12,072 bases of DNA from an uncultured Clostridia bacterium (GTDB lineage Bacteria > Bacillota > Clostridia > TANB77 > CAG-508): contig CAORJJ010000068.1 in NCBI GenBank assembly GCA_948517135.1, positions 1 through 12,072 of the forward strand, written 5' to 3'. Positions 1-6,625 of the stretch are shown here, one piece after another. A program made the translations under genes and the position numbers. Position 1 is the stretch's first letter; every line of letters begins with the position of its first letter. The notes below the pieces were generated by a model. That model made no database searches. It was not told the DNA's origin and saw only the letters and a list, made by a program, of their open reading frames with translations.

Positions 1-22
1 ATTTAATATAAAGGAGAATAAT

Positions 23-926
23 ATGAATTTAGGAATTGATTTAGGACGGAAGTCATATTGGTTTAGGTTTAATAGAAGGTCTAGAATTAAAAGCAACTGT
101 TGATAAATTTTTCTCAGAAGATGATAGAAAAGATATAGAAAATGCAATTGTAAATAATATAGATGAATTATTAAATAGAATTTTACAAGAAAACAATTTG
201 AGTTTAGATGACATAGAAAGAATTGGAGTTGCTTCTCCAGGCACTGTAACAAATGGAATGATAACATCAGGAAATCTTAATATTAAGGAATTTAATTTGC
301 AATCAAAATTAGAGGAAAAATATAATAAAAAGATAAAGATAAGAAATGATGGAAAATGTGCAGCGCTAGCTGAGAAAAAATATGGTGCATTAAAAGAGTA
401 TGATGACTGTATTTTTGTTAATATTGGAACTGGTTTAGGTGGTGCTGCATTTATGGGGGGAAAATTATTAGAACCAAAAAGATATTCTGGATTTGAATTT
501 GGGCATATGACTTTAGTTAAAGATGGAATACAATGCACATGTGGAAAAAAAGGTTGTTTTGAAAGATATTGTTCTATAAAATCTCTAAAAAATAGAATAA
601 CAAAAACTTTAAATATAAATGGTACAGATATTTCAGGACAATATTTAAGAGAATACATAATGGTAAAATATCATGATGAAGTACAAGCTGATATTAATGA
701 TTTTATAGATTATTTAAGAATTGGAATATGTAATTTAATAGATATTTTTGAGCCAGAGATAATATGTTTTGGAGGAAGTTTTTCTTATTATGAAGGACAT
801 CCAGTATTAAACAAATTAATTGAAGAAGTAAACAAATCGAATACAACATTTAATAATACTAAGCCCAAAATTGTTACAGCTCATTTTAAAAATGATGCGG
901 GAATTATAGGTGCAACAGTAGAATAA
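23..926 (+). pseudogene. ROK-family sugar kinase/transcriptional regulator, frameshifted near the N-terminus
   Basis: ROK proteins are ATP-dependent sugar kinases or sugar-sensing repressors. An ATG at 23 sits behind an AAGGAG ribosome binding site at 11-16 and opens the family phosphate-binding loop (MNLGIDLG), but a single extra C at 47 throws the frame. If that base is skipped, the reading is DLGGSHIGLGLIEG and continues without a stop to 926, giving about 300 residues, the normal ROK length. Later hallmarks are intact (numbered with the C removed): NDGKCAALAE with the likely catalytic Asp about 109, NIGTGLGG about 133-140, FGHM with His about 161, and the zinc motif CTCGKKGCFE about 171-180. 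There is no N-terminal winged helix, so a kinase (glucokinase or amino-sugar kinase type) is more likely than a repressor. The substrate cannot be read from the sequence. The open frame from a TTG at 198 lacks the nucleotide-binding loop and should not be active alone. Either a real mutation or a sequencing error explains the break. Confidence 0.85.
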
Positions 927-995
927 TATTTTAGTAAATCATCTTGAACAAAAAAATAAAAAAGATTCAAAAGTAATCAAGAGAAAGCAAGAAAG

Positions 996-1024
996 TTGAC
1001 GTAAGCCAAAAAAAAGAGTATAAT
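996..1024 (+). promoter_or_regulatory. Consensus sigma-A promoter for the 104-aa orphan gene
   Basis: TTGACG at 996-1001 and TATAAT at 1019-1024 are separated by exactly 17 bp. The predicted transcript starts near 1031 and runs into the AGGAGG site at 1060-1065 of the gene at 1072. It gives that gene a private promoter independent of the ROK gene upstream. Confidence 0.75.
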
Positions 1025-1071
1025 TAAAAGCACAATAAAAAACAATATAGTAAATTTTAGGAGGAAACATT

Positions 1072-1386
1072 ATGGCTAATGTAGGCGAGATGTTAAACAA
1101 TTGTTTTTCAATTCGGTTCCAGAGTGTAAAATCCATCCGTGATCAGCGTACAGCGAGTCTGGTGGTAAGTAAGGATGAAGCAAAAGAATTTTTCAATCTT
1201 ATAGAAAGGTTTGGGCTTATAGTTATTTACACAGAAAATGATGTGTGGCATGTTACCCCAAACCCAAATACAGATCCTAAAGATTTGGAAAAACGTATAT
1301 CCACTTGGGATATGATGTTTCATAAGTATATTTCTGCCAGCAATCAGTTCAGAAGAGAGAATGAGAAATATTTTAGAGGTGGTTAA
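1072..1386 (+). CDS. Hypothetical 104-aa protein of atypical composition
   Basis: I do not recognise this family. The ATG follows an AGGAGG site (1060-1065) at ideal spacing. The product is a soluble, mixed-charge protein with no signal peptide or membrane segment. The middle alternates acidic helix (SKDEAKEFFNLIERFG) and beta-like stretches (LIVIYTENDVWHVTPNPN), followed by an aromatic and charged C-terminal helix ending in RGG. Codon use is clearly richer in G and C (CGT, CTG, GTG, GCG, TCC, ACC) than in the AT-saturated flanking genes, which suggests recent acquisition. It is a single-gene unit, with a consensus promoter at 996-1024 and a strong terminator at 1398-1433. Its leader resembles that of the other atypical gene at 10754 (AACAATA, TTTTA, AGGAGGAA, CATTATG). 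An accessory-element cargo gene is plausible, but no function can be assigned. Confidence 0.8.
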   Translation: MANVGEMLNNCFSIRFQSVKSIRDQRTASLVVSKDEAKEFFNLIERFGLIVIYTENDVWHVTPNPNTDPKDLEKRISTWDMMFHKYISASNQFRRENEKYFRGG

Positions 1387-1397
1387 ATAATCACCAC

Positions 1398-1433
1398 AAA
1401 AGAGCTTCACAGTTAAAAGTGAAGCTCTTTTGC
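1398..1433 (+). terminator. Strong rho-independent terminator of the 104-aa gene
   Basis: A perfect 13-bp stem (AAAAGAGCTTCAC at 1398-1410 with GTGAAGCTCTTTT at 1419-1431) carries an 8-nt loop. The T-run is part of the stem end. It lies 12 nt after the stop codon. The A-run on the other side could also let it work on the minus strand. Confidence 0.85.
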
Positions 1434-1478
1434 GTAATATAGAAAATTTATATATTGTTTGTTTAAAAATTGGAATAG

Positions 1479-1507
1479 TTGACAATAATATAAAAAAATA
1501 GTATAAT
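1479..1507 (+). promoter_or_regulatory. Consensus sigma-A promoter without a following intact gene
   Basis: TTGACA at 1479-1484 and TATAAT at 1502-1507 are perfect consensus hexamers with a 17-bp spacer, the strongest promoter match in the window. No ribosome binding site plus open frame follows before the terminator at 1605-1646. It either drives a small RNA or is the orphaned promoter of a two-component operon whose first genes are gone. Confidence 0.8.
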
Positions 1508-1513
1508 ATCTTT

Positions 1514-1646
1514 TAGTATTAATGAGATTTATATAAAAAAGATTAGTTCGGAAAATAATTAAAAATAAAAGTGTGCGGGAAAAATTGAATAATTTGAAAT
1601 TATAAGAACAATGAAAAAGCCTGTTGAGATGAGCTTTTTTTGTTCT
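1514..1646 (+). ncRNA. Candidate ~130-nt untranslated RNA (or decayed operon leader)
   Basis: The interval runs from the expected start site of the promoter at 1479-1507 to the terminator hairpin at 1605-1646. All three frames are closed by early stops; the longest readable stretch is about ten codons, so it is not protein-coding. I do not recognise it as a known RNA class such as 6S, tmRNA or a common riboswitch. The gene-poor stretch continues to 1721 with an orphan GAAAGGAG ribosome-binding-site-like run at 1713-1720 that has no start codon after it. That fits the alternative reading: a terminated or attenuated leader of a lost response regulator/histidine kinase operon. Confidence 0.4.
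1605..1646 (+). terminator. Terminator-like hairpin
   Basis: The outer stem AGAACA (1605-1610) pairs with TGTTCT (1641-1646), and the inner stem AAAAAGC (1614-1620) pairs with GCTTTTT within 1633-1640, around a loop of about 12 nt. The T-rich right arm gives it terminator character. It caps the transcript expected from the promoter at 1479. Confidence 0.6.
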
Positions 1647-1721
1647 TTAGTTTTCTTTGCATGCAATCTTAATTATAAATTTTTTGAAAGATACGAGAAA
1701 TTAAATTTATTAGAAAGGAGA

Positions 1722-1752
1722 GTATATTAAACGGACGGTTTGTTTAATATAC
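1722..1752. repeat. 31-bp perfect-arm palindrome at a gene-truncation junction
   Basis: GTATATTAAAC (1722-1732) and GTTTAATATAC (1742-1752) are perfect 11-bp inverted arms around the 9-bp centre GGACGGTTT. The right arm overlaps the first two readable codons of the histidine kinase remnant and contains an in-frame TAA at 1745-1747. The left arm directly follows an orphan ribosome-binding-site-like GAAAGGAG. It therefore sits exactly on the breakpoint between an operon leader and a truncated gene. Confidence 0.75.
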
Positions 1753-2020
1753 AAATAGAAATGGAAAAATTATTATTAATTTAGAAAAATTAGAAACATT
1801 TTTAAAAATAGATATTATAGATAATGGAACTGGGATTGATGAAGAAAATATAAATAATATATTCAAAAGATTTTTTAGAGAAAGAAAAGTTAAGGATATT
1901 GAAGGTGTTGGAATTGGACTATATTTAGTCAAAAAAATTGTTGAAGCTCAAAATGGATATATAAAAGTAAAATCAAAAATAAATGAAGGTAGCACATTTT
2001 CGATTTTTTTGTCACTTTAA
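1748..2020 (+). pseudogene. Sensor histidine kinase, C-terminal ATP-binding fragment only
   Basis: The frame reads about 90 codons of a HATPase domain. It begins at Tyr-Thr, which in intact kinases ends the N-box (NAxKYT). Then come the G1 box (IDNGTGID), the F box (FKRFFRE), the G2 box (GVGIGLYLVKKIVEAQNG) and the final GSTFSIFL strand before TAA at 2018-2020. The sensor region, HisKA helix, phospho-acceptor His and most of the N-box are missing, no start codon or ribosome binding site precedes it, and an in-frame stop lies at 1745. It cannot be functional. Its position upstream of an ABC exporter is where Bacillota two-component systems that control such exporters usually lie. I infer that the regulator and most of the kinase were deleted. 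A terminator follows at 2019-2053. Confidence 0.88.
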
Positions 2021-2053
2021 AAGATTGTTTCAAAACTGAAACAATCTTTTTTT
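2019..2053 (+). terminator. Rho-independent terminator after the histidine kinase remnant
   Basis: A 14-bp perfect stem (AAAAGATTGTTTCA with TGAAACAATCTTTT) closes on the tetraloop AAAC and runs into a T-tract at 2047-2053. It isolates the kinase remnant from the ABC transporter genes. Confidence 0.85.
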
Positions 2054-2060
2054 GAACGGA

Positions 2061-2085
2061 AACTTTTTTGAAATATTGGTATGAT
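2061..2085 (+). promoter_or_regulatory. Probable activator-dependent promoter of the ABC transporter
   Basis: TATGAT at 2080-2085 is a fair -10 element placed suitably before the ribosome binding site at 2103-2108, but no -35 hexamer lies 16-18 bp upstream. Instead there is AACTTTTTTGAAA (2061-2073), which recurs exactly at 5258-5270. A promoter lacking a -35 next to a lost two-component system fits response-regulator activation, but this is inference. Confidence 0.35.
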
Positions 2086-2116
2086 AGTATGGATTCATGG
2101 AAGAGAGGTAATGAAA

Positions 2117-2782
2117 ATGGAAAGTATTTTAAAAGTAAAAGATTTAAAAAAGTATTATGGTAGCGATGAAGCTTTAGTAAAAGCTTTAGATGGAGTTTCT
2201 CTAGAAATAAATAGAGGAGAATTTGTAGCAGTAGTGGGAACTTCAGGAAGTGGTAAATCTACATTACTTAATATGATTGGAGGCTTAGATAATCCAAGCT
2301 ATGGAAAAATTGAAATAGATGGTAATGAAATTTCAAAAATGTCAGATGAAGAATTAACAATATTTAGAAGAAGACAAATAGGATTTATATTTCAAAATTA
2401 TAATTTAGTTCCAATGTTAAATGTTTATGAAAATATTGTACTTCCAATTCAATTAGATGGAAATAAAATAGATAAAGATTTTATAAATGAAATTATTAAT
2501 TTGTTAGGAATAACTTCAAAAATTAAAACAATGCCTAATAAATTATCTGGTGGTCAGCAACAAAGAGTTGCAATAGCAAGAGCAATTTCAACTAAACCAT
2601 CTATAATTTTGGCAGATGAACCAACTGGAAATCTTGATACAAAAACATCATTAGAAGTAATAGGACTTTTAAAAAATACTAGTAAAGCTTTTAATCAAAC
2701 AATAGTTATGATTACTCATAATGAAGAAATTGCTCAAATGGCAGATAGAATTATAAGAATTGAAGATGGAAAGATTTTTTAG
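2117..2782 (+). CDS. ABC transporter ATP-binding protein (MacB/LolD-like exporter family)
   Basis: This is the cytoplasmic ATPase that powers the FtsX-type permease encoded immediately downstream. All motifs are intact in order: Walker A GTSGSGKST (about 41-49), Q-loop FQNYNLVP, signature LSGGQQQR, Walker B IILADEPTG with the catalytic Glu, D-loop GNLDT, and H-loop ITHN. The 221-residue length is standard. I chose ATG 2117 because the AGAGG run at 2104-2108 lies 8 nt upstream; an in-frame ATG at 2081 overlaps the likely -10 element and adds an unconserved MIVWIHGREV. The permease starts 15 nt after the stop, so the two are cotranscribed. Relatives export antimicrobial peptides or lipoproteins, or only signal peptide stress. 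The substrate is not evident here. Confidence 0.95.
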   Translation: MESILKVKDLKKYYGSDEALVKALDGVSLEINRGEFVAVVGTSGSGKSTLLNMIGGLDNPSYGKIEIDGNEISKMSDEELTIFRRRQIGFIFQNYNLVPMLNVYENIVLPIQLDGNKIDKDFINEIINLLGITSKIKTMPNKLSGGQQQRVAIARAISTKPSIILADEPTGNLDTKTSLEVIGLLKNTSKAFNQTIVMITHNEEIAQMADRIIRIEDGKIF

Positions 2783-2797
2783 AAGGAGTGGGTAAAA

Positions 2798-5173
2798 ATG
2801 AATTTATTAAAAAATAATAATAACAAAGTAATTCATAATATTGCAAAGGCTTCACTAAAAGAATCTAAAATAAAAAATATTTTTATGACAGTAACTATAA
2901 GTTTAGCAATTTGCTTTATTATGGTGCTTGGACTTGCATCATTAAATTACAAAACTTATGAACGTGAAATTGTAAAAGGAATGCAAGATTGTATTTATTA
3001 TGATGTAAGTAAAGAGCAAATAGATGGATTAAAATCTAATGAAAATGTAAGCTGTGTGATGGAATATAGAAGTGGTTTTGAAAAAGAAATTGGAGATATA
3101 AAAATTAAACCAATATATTATGATTACAAAGTTCAAGAAATAAGTGCACAGAAACTTTCAAAAGGAAATTTTCCTACCAAACCAAATGAAGTTGTTATAG
3201 ATGTATTAGTAGCAAAAGAATTTGGAATAGAAGAAAACATAGGAGAGACTATTGAAATATTAGGAGAAAAGTTTATTATATCTGGTTTTGTTGATTATGG
3301 AAAATCTATGTATTATTCTACATTATTTTCAAAAGAATATTCAGAATCAGGAATATTATTTAAAAACAGTACACTTGATGTTTTAATAAAAGTATCTCCA
3401 AATATGAAAATACCAAGTACAACATATATTAAAGATTTCTTTTATGAACTTGGAAAAACAAATGGAATTGAAAGAAAAAATGTAAATCCAAATAATAGAT
3501 TTGTTGATACATTTTCTATAAATATGTCAGAACTTCAAACATTTGTAGGACTAAGTATTGTAGTTCTTATAATAGGTGGAATTGTAATTTACAGTATATT
3601 TTATTTATCAGTATCATCTAAAGTTAAAGAGTATGCACAATTAAGAACTATTGGAATGTCTAAAAAACAAATTAAAAAACTAATAAAATTTGAAGGACTT
3701 GAGTATTGTAAAATTGCAATACCTTTAGGAATTGTAGTTGGTAGTATAATTTCATATTTTATAAGTTCAAATGGATGGAACATTTTAAATATTTTAAGAT
3801 TAGCAGTTGTATCAGGAGTTTTAGGAACAGTAGCAGTTTTTATATCTGTAACAAAACCTGCAAAAAGAGCAAGTAATGTATCACCAATAGAGGGTTTAAG
3901 ATATACAGGAAATGACGAAAATGTTAAGGCTTCAAATAAATTATGTAGAAATTTAACTCCAAATTCTTTAGGAAAAATTGAATTTTACAAAAATAGAAAA
4001 AAGACTAATATTACACTTATATCTTTAATTATAGGTGGAACATTATTTATTGGAGCATTGACTTTTTCTGGTTCAATAAATAACGAAAAATATGCAAGAA
4101 ACGGTTATTTTAAAGATAGTGAATATAATTTGAATTTTTCGCAAGACTCTATAGCTGATAGTCAAAATGGGTTGTATGATTTAATAAGTAATGGTAATAA
4201 TCTTACAAGAGTAAAAAATGAGTTAGAAAATTTAGAAGAAGTAGATTATATAAAGGCTAGAAAAATTTATCGTTTAAAAATAGATACTAAAAGAGATGTT
4301 ATTGATGAAGAAATTGAATCAATGAATGAAAACTTACAAGAAGCAATGAATAAAGCTTTAAAAAGTGGAACAGGGGATATAAAAGAATTAACAGAAAATG
4401 GAGAAATATATTTAAGTTATAGTGATGTTTTTGAAGAAGTGTATGGCTATACTCCTAAAGTTGGTGATAAAGTAACATTTCACTATTTTAATGATGGAGA
4501 AAAACAAATAGAACTAACTATTGGTGGAATTGGAGATTCAGAATTTTCTAAATATGCAAGATTAATAGGTTGGGTATTAGTGCCACAAAATGTATATGAT
4601 CAAATTTCAGAAGGGGTTGATAGTACAGGGTATTTAGAAGTTAGTACTAAAAATCATATTTATAATGAAGATATAGATAATAAAATTAAAAACATTAGTA
4701 AAAAATATGAAGATATATCATGTATGGCATATTCTGATTGGCATGAGCAAGCTGAGCAAACAGTAAGCAGTTTTAAAAATGGACTTATAGGAATTTCAAG
4801 TTTTATAATTATATTTAGTATAATTAATTTAATAAATACAGTTATTACAAGTATGGTTACACGTAGAAAAGAAATTGCTATATTACAATCTATGGGGATG
4901 ACAAAAAAACAAGTAAATAAAATGATTATTTCTGAAAATATATGGCTTGCAGTACCAAACTGCTTAGCAAGTAGTATTATGGGACCAAGTTTTGCATATT
5001 TTGTGATAAAGATATTTGAAGAGTTTGGCCTGCATTATATGGAATTTAAATTACCTCTTTTAGCACTCGTTCTATATCTAGTAATTTCAATTATTGTGCC
5101 ATCTATTATTGCAATATGTTGTATAAAAATATTCAATAAAGAATCTATTGTTGATAGATTAAGAGAAAACTGA
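2798..5173 (+). CDS. FtsX-type ABC transporter permease, two-domain, 791 aa
   Basis: This is the membrane partner of the preceding ATPase. The architecture is two tandem FtsX-type halves. Helix 1 is at about 28-49, then an extracytoplasmic domain to about 245, helices at about 246-272, 303-325 and 332-351, helix 5 at about 405-426, a second extracytoplasmic domain to about 660, and helices at about 661-687, 715-740 and 753-780. Both halves carry the cytoplasmic coupling segment typical of the family (AQLRTIGMSKKQIKKLI and AILQSMGMTKKQVNKMI). AGAAGGAG at 2781-2788 provides the start. The extracytoplasmic domains share a MacB-like layout and show no catalytic motif. It could export peptides or lipids, or act as a mechanotransmitter. 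The gene is intact, although the kinase remnant upstream suggests its dedicated regulation has been lost. Confidence 0.93.
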   Translation: MNLLKNNNNKVIHNIAKASLKESKIKNIFMTVTISLAICFIMVLGLASLNYKTYEREIVKGMQDCIYYDVSKEQIDGLKSNENVSCVMEYRSGFEKEIGDIKIKPIYYDYKVQEISAQKLSKGNFPTKPNEVVIDVLVAKEFGIEENIGETIEILGEKFIISGFVDYGKSMYYSTLFSKEYSESGILFKNSTLDVLIKVSPNMKIPSTTYIKDFFYELGKTNGIERKNVNPNNRFVDTFSINMSELQTFVGLSIVVLIIGGIVIYSIFYLSVSSKVKEYAQLRTIGMSKKQIKKLIKFEGLEYCKIAIPLGIVVGSIISYFISSNGWNILNILRLAVVSGVLGTVAVFISVTKPAKRASNVSPIEGLRYTGNDENVKASNKLCRNLTPNSLGKIEFYKNRKKTNITLISLIIGGTLFIGALTFSGSINNEKYARNGYFKDSEYNLNFSQDSIADSQNGLYDLISNGNNLTRVKNELENLEEVDYIKARKIYRLKIDTKRDVIDEEIESMNENLQEAMNKALKSGTGDIKELTENGEIYLSYSDVFEEVYGYTPKVGDKVTFHYFNDGEKQIELTIGGIGDSEFSKYARLIGWVLVPQNVYDQISEGVDSTGYLEVSTKNHIYNEDIDNKIKNISKKYEDISCMAYSDWHEQAEQTVSSFKNGLIGISSFIIIFSIINLINTVITSMVTRRKEIAILQSMGMTKKQVNKMIISENIWLAVPNCLASSIMGPSFAYFVIKIFEEFGLHYMEFKLPLLALVLYLVISIIVPSIIAICCIKIFNKESIVDRLREN

Positions 5174-5210
5174 AATTAAGGGACAGTTGAAAAATTTCAA
5201 TTTCATTGAA
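5171..5210. repeat. Short GGGAC-type palindromic element at the permease stop codon
   Basis: TGAAATTAAGGGAC begins on the permease stop codon itself (TGA at 5171-5173). It is followed by the palindrome TTGAAA-AA-TTTCAA (5187-5200) and another TTTCA. The opening closely matches that of the longer element at 7765-7833 (TGAAATTTAGGGAC), also placed a few bases after a stop codon. It resembles REP-like intergenic repeats. Confidence 0.5.
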
Positions 5211-5220
5211 AATAAATTAA

Positions 5221-5256
5221 AATGAGTTCAAATTTAAAATTTGGACTCATTTTTTG
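5221..5256 (+). terminator. Rho-independent terminator of the ABC transporter operon
   Basis: AATGAGTTCAAATTT (5221-5235) pairs with AAATTTGGACTCATT (5237-5251) with a single G-T wobble. The innermost bases must open to form a loop. A run of six T follows. It lies about 50 nt after the permease stop. Confidence 0.82.
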
Positions 5257-5280
5257 TAACTTTTTTGAAAAAAATGTTAC
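5256..5280. repeat. GTAAC...GTTAC inverted repeat
   Basis: GTAAC (5256-5260) and GTTAC (5276-5280) flank complementary T6 and A7 runs, making an imperfect hairpin directly after the terminator. It contains AACTTTTTTGAAA (5258-5270), an exact copy of the element before the ABC ATPase at 2061-2073. It could be a regulator binding site or an extension of the terminator. Confidence 0.4.
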
Positions 5281-5281
5281 T

Positions 5282-5365
5282 ATGAATATGAAAACATTTA
5301 AGAAAGAAGTATTAAATAATTTAAAAAAAGAAATTGGTGAAGAAAGATATAAAACTTTTTTATAA
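5282..5365 (+). CDS. Possible 27-aa peptide or gene remnant
   Basis: ATG at 5282 opens a 27-codon frame rich in Lys and Glu (ending KKEIGEERYKTFL) that could form an amphipathic helix. There is no Shine-Dalgarno sequence upstream, since the preceding bases belong to the AT hairpin at 5256-5280, so translation is doubtful. It may be the stub of a lost gene. Otherwise the 197 bases between the permease and the MerR promoter hold only the repeat and terminator described separately. Confidence 0.2.
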   Translation: MNMKTFKKEVLNNLKKEIGEERYKTFL

Positions 5366-5371
5366 AAACTA

Positions 5372-5402
5372 TTGACTTGGAGTTAACTCTAAGTGATACT
5401 AT
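5372..5402 (+). promoter_or_regulatory. MerR-type promoter/operator with 19-bp spacer
   Basis: TTGACT (5372-5377) and TACTAT (5397-5402) are separated by 19 bp, the over-long spacing diagnostic of MerR-activated promoters. The dyad CTTGGAGTTAACTCTAAG (5376-5393, one mismatched pair) fills the spacer. It lies directly upstream of the MerR gene, so autoregulation plus activation of the downstream genes is expected. The regulator would twist the DNA to realign the two hexamers when its ligand or modification arrives. Confidence 0.9.
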
Positions 5403-5430
5403 AAGAACAAAAGAGGAGAATATCTAAAAA

Positions 5431-5826
5431 ATGGGGGAAAATATGACTATTTCAGAAGTAAGTAAAAAATATAATTTAACACAAGATACTTTAAGATATT
5501 ATGAAAAAATTGGTATGCTTTCAAATGTTCCTAGAAACAAGAGTGGTATAAGAAATTACGATGAAAATTCATGTAGAAGAATCGAATTTGTAAAATGTAT
5601 GAGAGATGCAGGAGTTGAAATTGAAGCTTTATTAGAATATATGGAATTATTTGAAAAAGGAAAAAGTACTGCAAAAAGAAGAAAAGAAATATTGGAACAG
5701 CAAAGAGAGAAGTTACTAGAAAAACAGAAAAATATTACTGTTTCACTAGAAAAATTAGATTATAAAATTGAATTATACAATGATATTGTTTCTGGAAAAA
5801 AGAAAGACTTTACAGAAACAATTTAG
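5431..5826 (+). CDS. MerR-family transcriptional regulator (AdhR/NmlR-like)
   Basis: This is a DNA-binding activator of the cluster that follows. The N-terminal winged helix is typical (TISEVSKKYNLTQDTLRYYEKIGML, then VPRNKSGIRNYDE). A helix carrying KCMRDAGVEI comes next, followed by a long Lys/Glu-rich coiled coil from about 75 to 115 for dimerisation. Counted from the second Met (ATG 5443), the Cys in KCMRDAG is residue 52, the position I recall for the redox Cys of AdhR/NmlR aldehyde and quinone sensors; no metal-binding Cys cluster is present. Two starts are possible. ATG 5431 lies 12 nt after AGAGGAG (5412-5418). ATG 5443 lies 5 nt after GGGGG and matches the usual family N-terminus better. 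Its operator is at 5376-5393, and the next gene follows 38 nt later. Confidence 0.93.
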   Translation: MGENMTISEVSKKYNLTQDTLRYYEKIGMLSNVPRNKSGIRNYDENSCRRIEFVKCMRDAGVEIEALLEYMELFEKGKSTAKRRKEILEQQREKLLEKQKNITVSLEKLDYKIELYNDIVSGKKKDFTETI

Positions 5827-5864
5827 CAGAAAAAATATAAAAAATTTTTAAGGAGGATAAATAT

Positions 5865-6602
5865 ATGATTAAACAAACAGCTGGAAGAGAGAATTTAGGA
5901 GAATTAGCACCTAAATTTGCAGAATTGAATGATGATGTATTATTTGGAGAAGTATGGTCACGAGAGGATAAATTATCTTTAAGAGATAGAAGTATGATTA
6001 CAATATCTGCTTTAATGGCACAAGGGTTATTTCCACAATTAAAATCTCATTTTATTATGGGTAAAAAACATGGTATAACAAAAGAAGAGGCAGTTGAAAT
6101 TGTAACACAACTTGCATTTTATTCTGGATGGCCTAAAGCATGGAGTGCATTTTCATTAATAAATGAAGTATATGTAGATGATAGTTCTGAAGAAACACAT
6201 GGAGGAATGTTTGGAATGGGAGAACCAAACACTGCTTTTGCACAATATTTTATCGGAAATTCATATTTGAAACCATTAAATAAACCAGGAGAATCATCAG
6301 TATTCTTAGCAAATGTAACATTCGAACCAGGATGTAGAAATAATTGGCATATACATCATTCAAGCAAAGGCGGAGGACAAATTTTAATTTGTGTTGAAGG
6401 AGAAGGTTGGTATCAAGAAGAAGGAAAAGTGGCTCAAAAATTACTTCCTGGAACTGTTGTAACAATACCAGCAAATGTAAAACATTGGCATGGAGCAACA
6501 AAAGATACCTGGTTTAGTCATATTGCAGTTGAAGTACCAGGAGAAGATACAAAAAATGAGTGGTGTGAACCTGTAACAGATGAGGAATATAGTAAATTAT
6601 AA
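5865..6602 (+). CDS. Carboxymuconolactone decarboxylase-like/cupin fusion protein
   Basis: Two fused domains are visible. Residues about 12-105 have the all-helical CMD/AhpD-like fold signature (SLRDRSMITISALMAQG, then GITKEEAVEIVTQLAFYSGWPKAWSA). At the place where AhpD has its CxxC and neighbouring His the sequence is FPQLKSH, so peroxidase-type disulfide chemistry is excluded and His62 is the only obvious active-site candidate. Residues about 140-235 form a cupin with a metal site from WHIHH (His162/164), Gln172 in place of the usual Glu, and PANVKHWHG (His207). Similar fusions occur in anaerobes beside Fe-S aldo/keto reductases under MerR control, and the exact reaction is not known to me. 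TAAGGAGGA at 5849-5857 is the ribosome binding site. It is cytoplasmic and cotranscribed with its neighbours; the next gene begins 23 nt after its stop. Confidence 0.88.
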   Translation: MIKQTAGRENLGELAPKFAELNDDVLFGEVWSREDKLSLRDRSMITISALMAQGLFPQLKSHFIMGKKHGITKEEAVEIVTQLAFYSGWPKAWSAFSLINEVYVDDSSEETHGGMFGMGEPNTAFAQYFIGNSYLKPLNKPGESSVFLANVTFEPGCRNNWHIHHSSKGGGQILICVEGEGWYQEEGKVAQKLLPGTVVTIPANVKHWHGATKDTWFSHIAVEVPGEDTKNEWCEPVTDEEYSKL

Positions 6603-6625
6603 TAAAATTAAAAGGAGGAAAAACA

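Noticed and set aside
53..658. Long minus-strand open frame opposite the ROK gene
   Set aside because: The translation has no domain pattern and is the complement of a clearly conserved ROK coding sequence; AT-rich genes often leave such open antisense frames.
1108..1485. 125-codon minus-strand open frame over the orphan gene and its terminator
   Set aside because: It reads through the terminator hairpin and lacks a ribosome binding site, whereas the + strand gene has a promoter, ribosome binding site and terminator.
1605..2020. Functional short histidine kinase or anti-sigma-like ATPase
   Set aside because: The N-box Asn region, start codon and ribosome binding site are absent and an in-frame stop lies just upstream, so it is a truncated remnant and not a standalone ATPase.
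2081..2116. Upstream ATG as the start of the ABC ATPase
   Set aside because: It overlaps the likely -10 element, lacks a ribosome binding site and adds residues not expected in the family; ATG 2117 is properly spaced from AGAGG.
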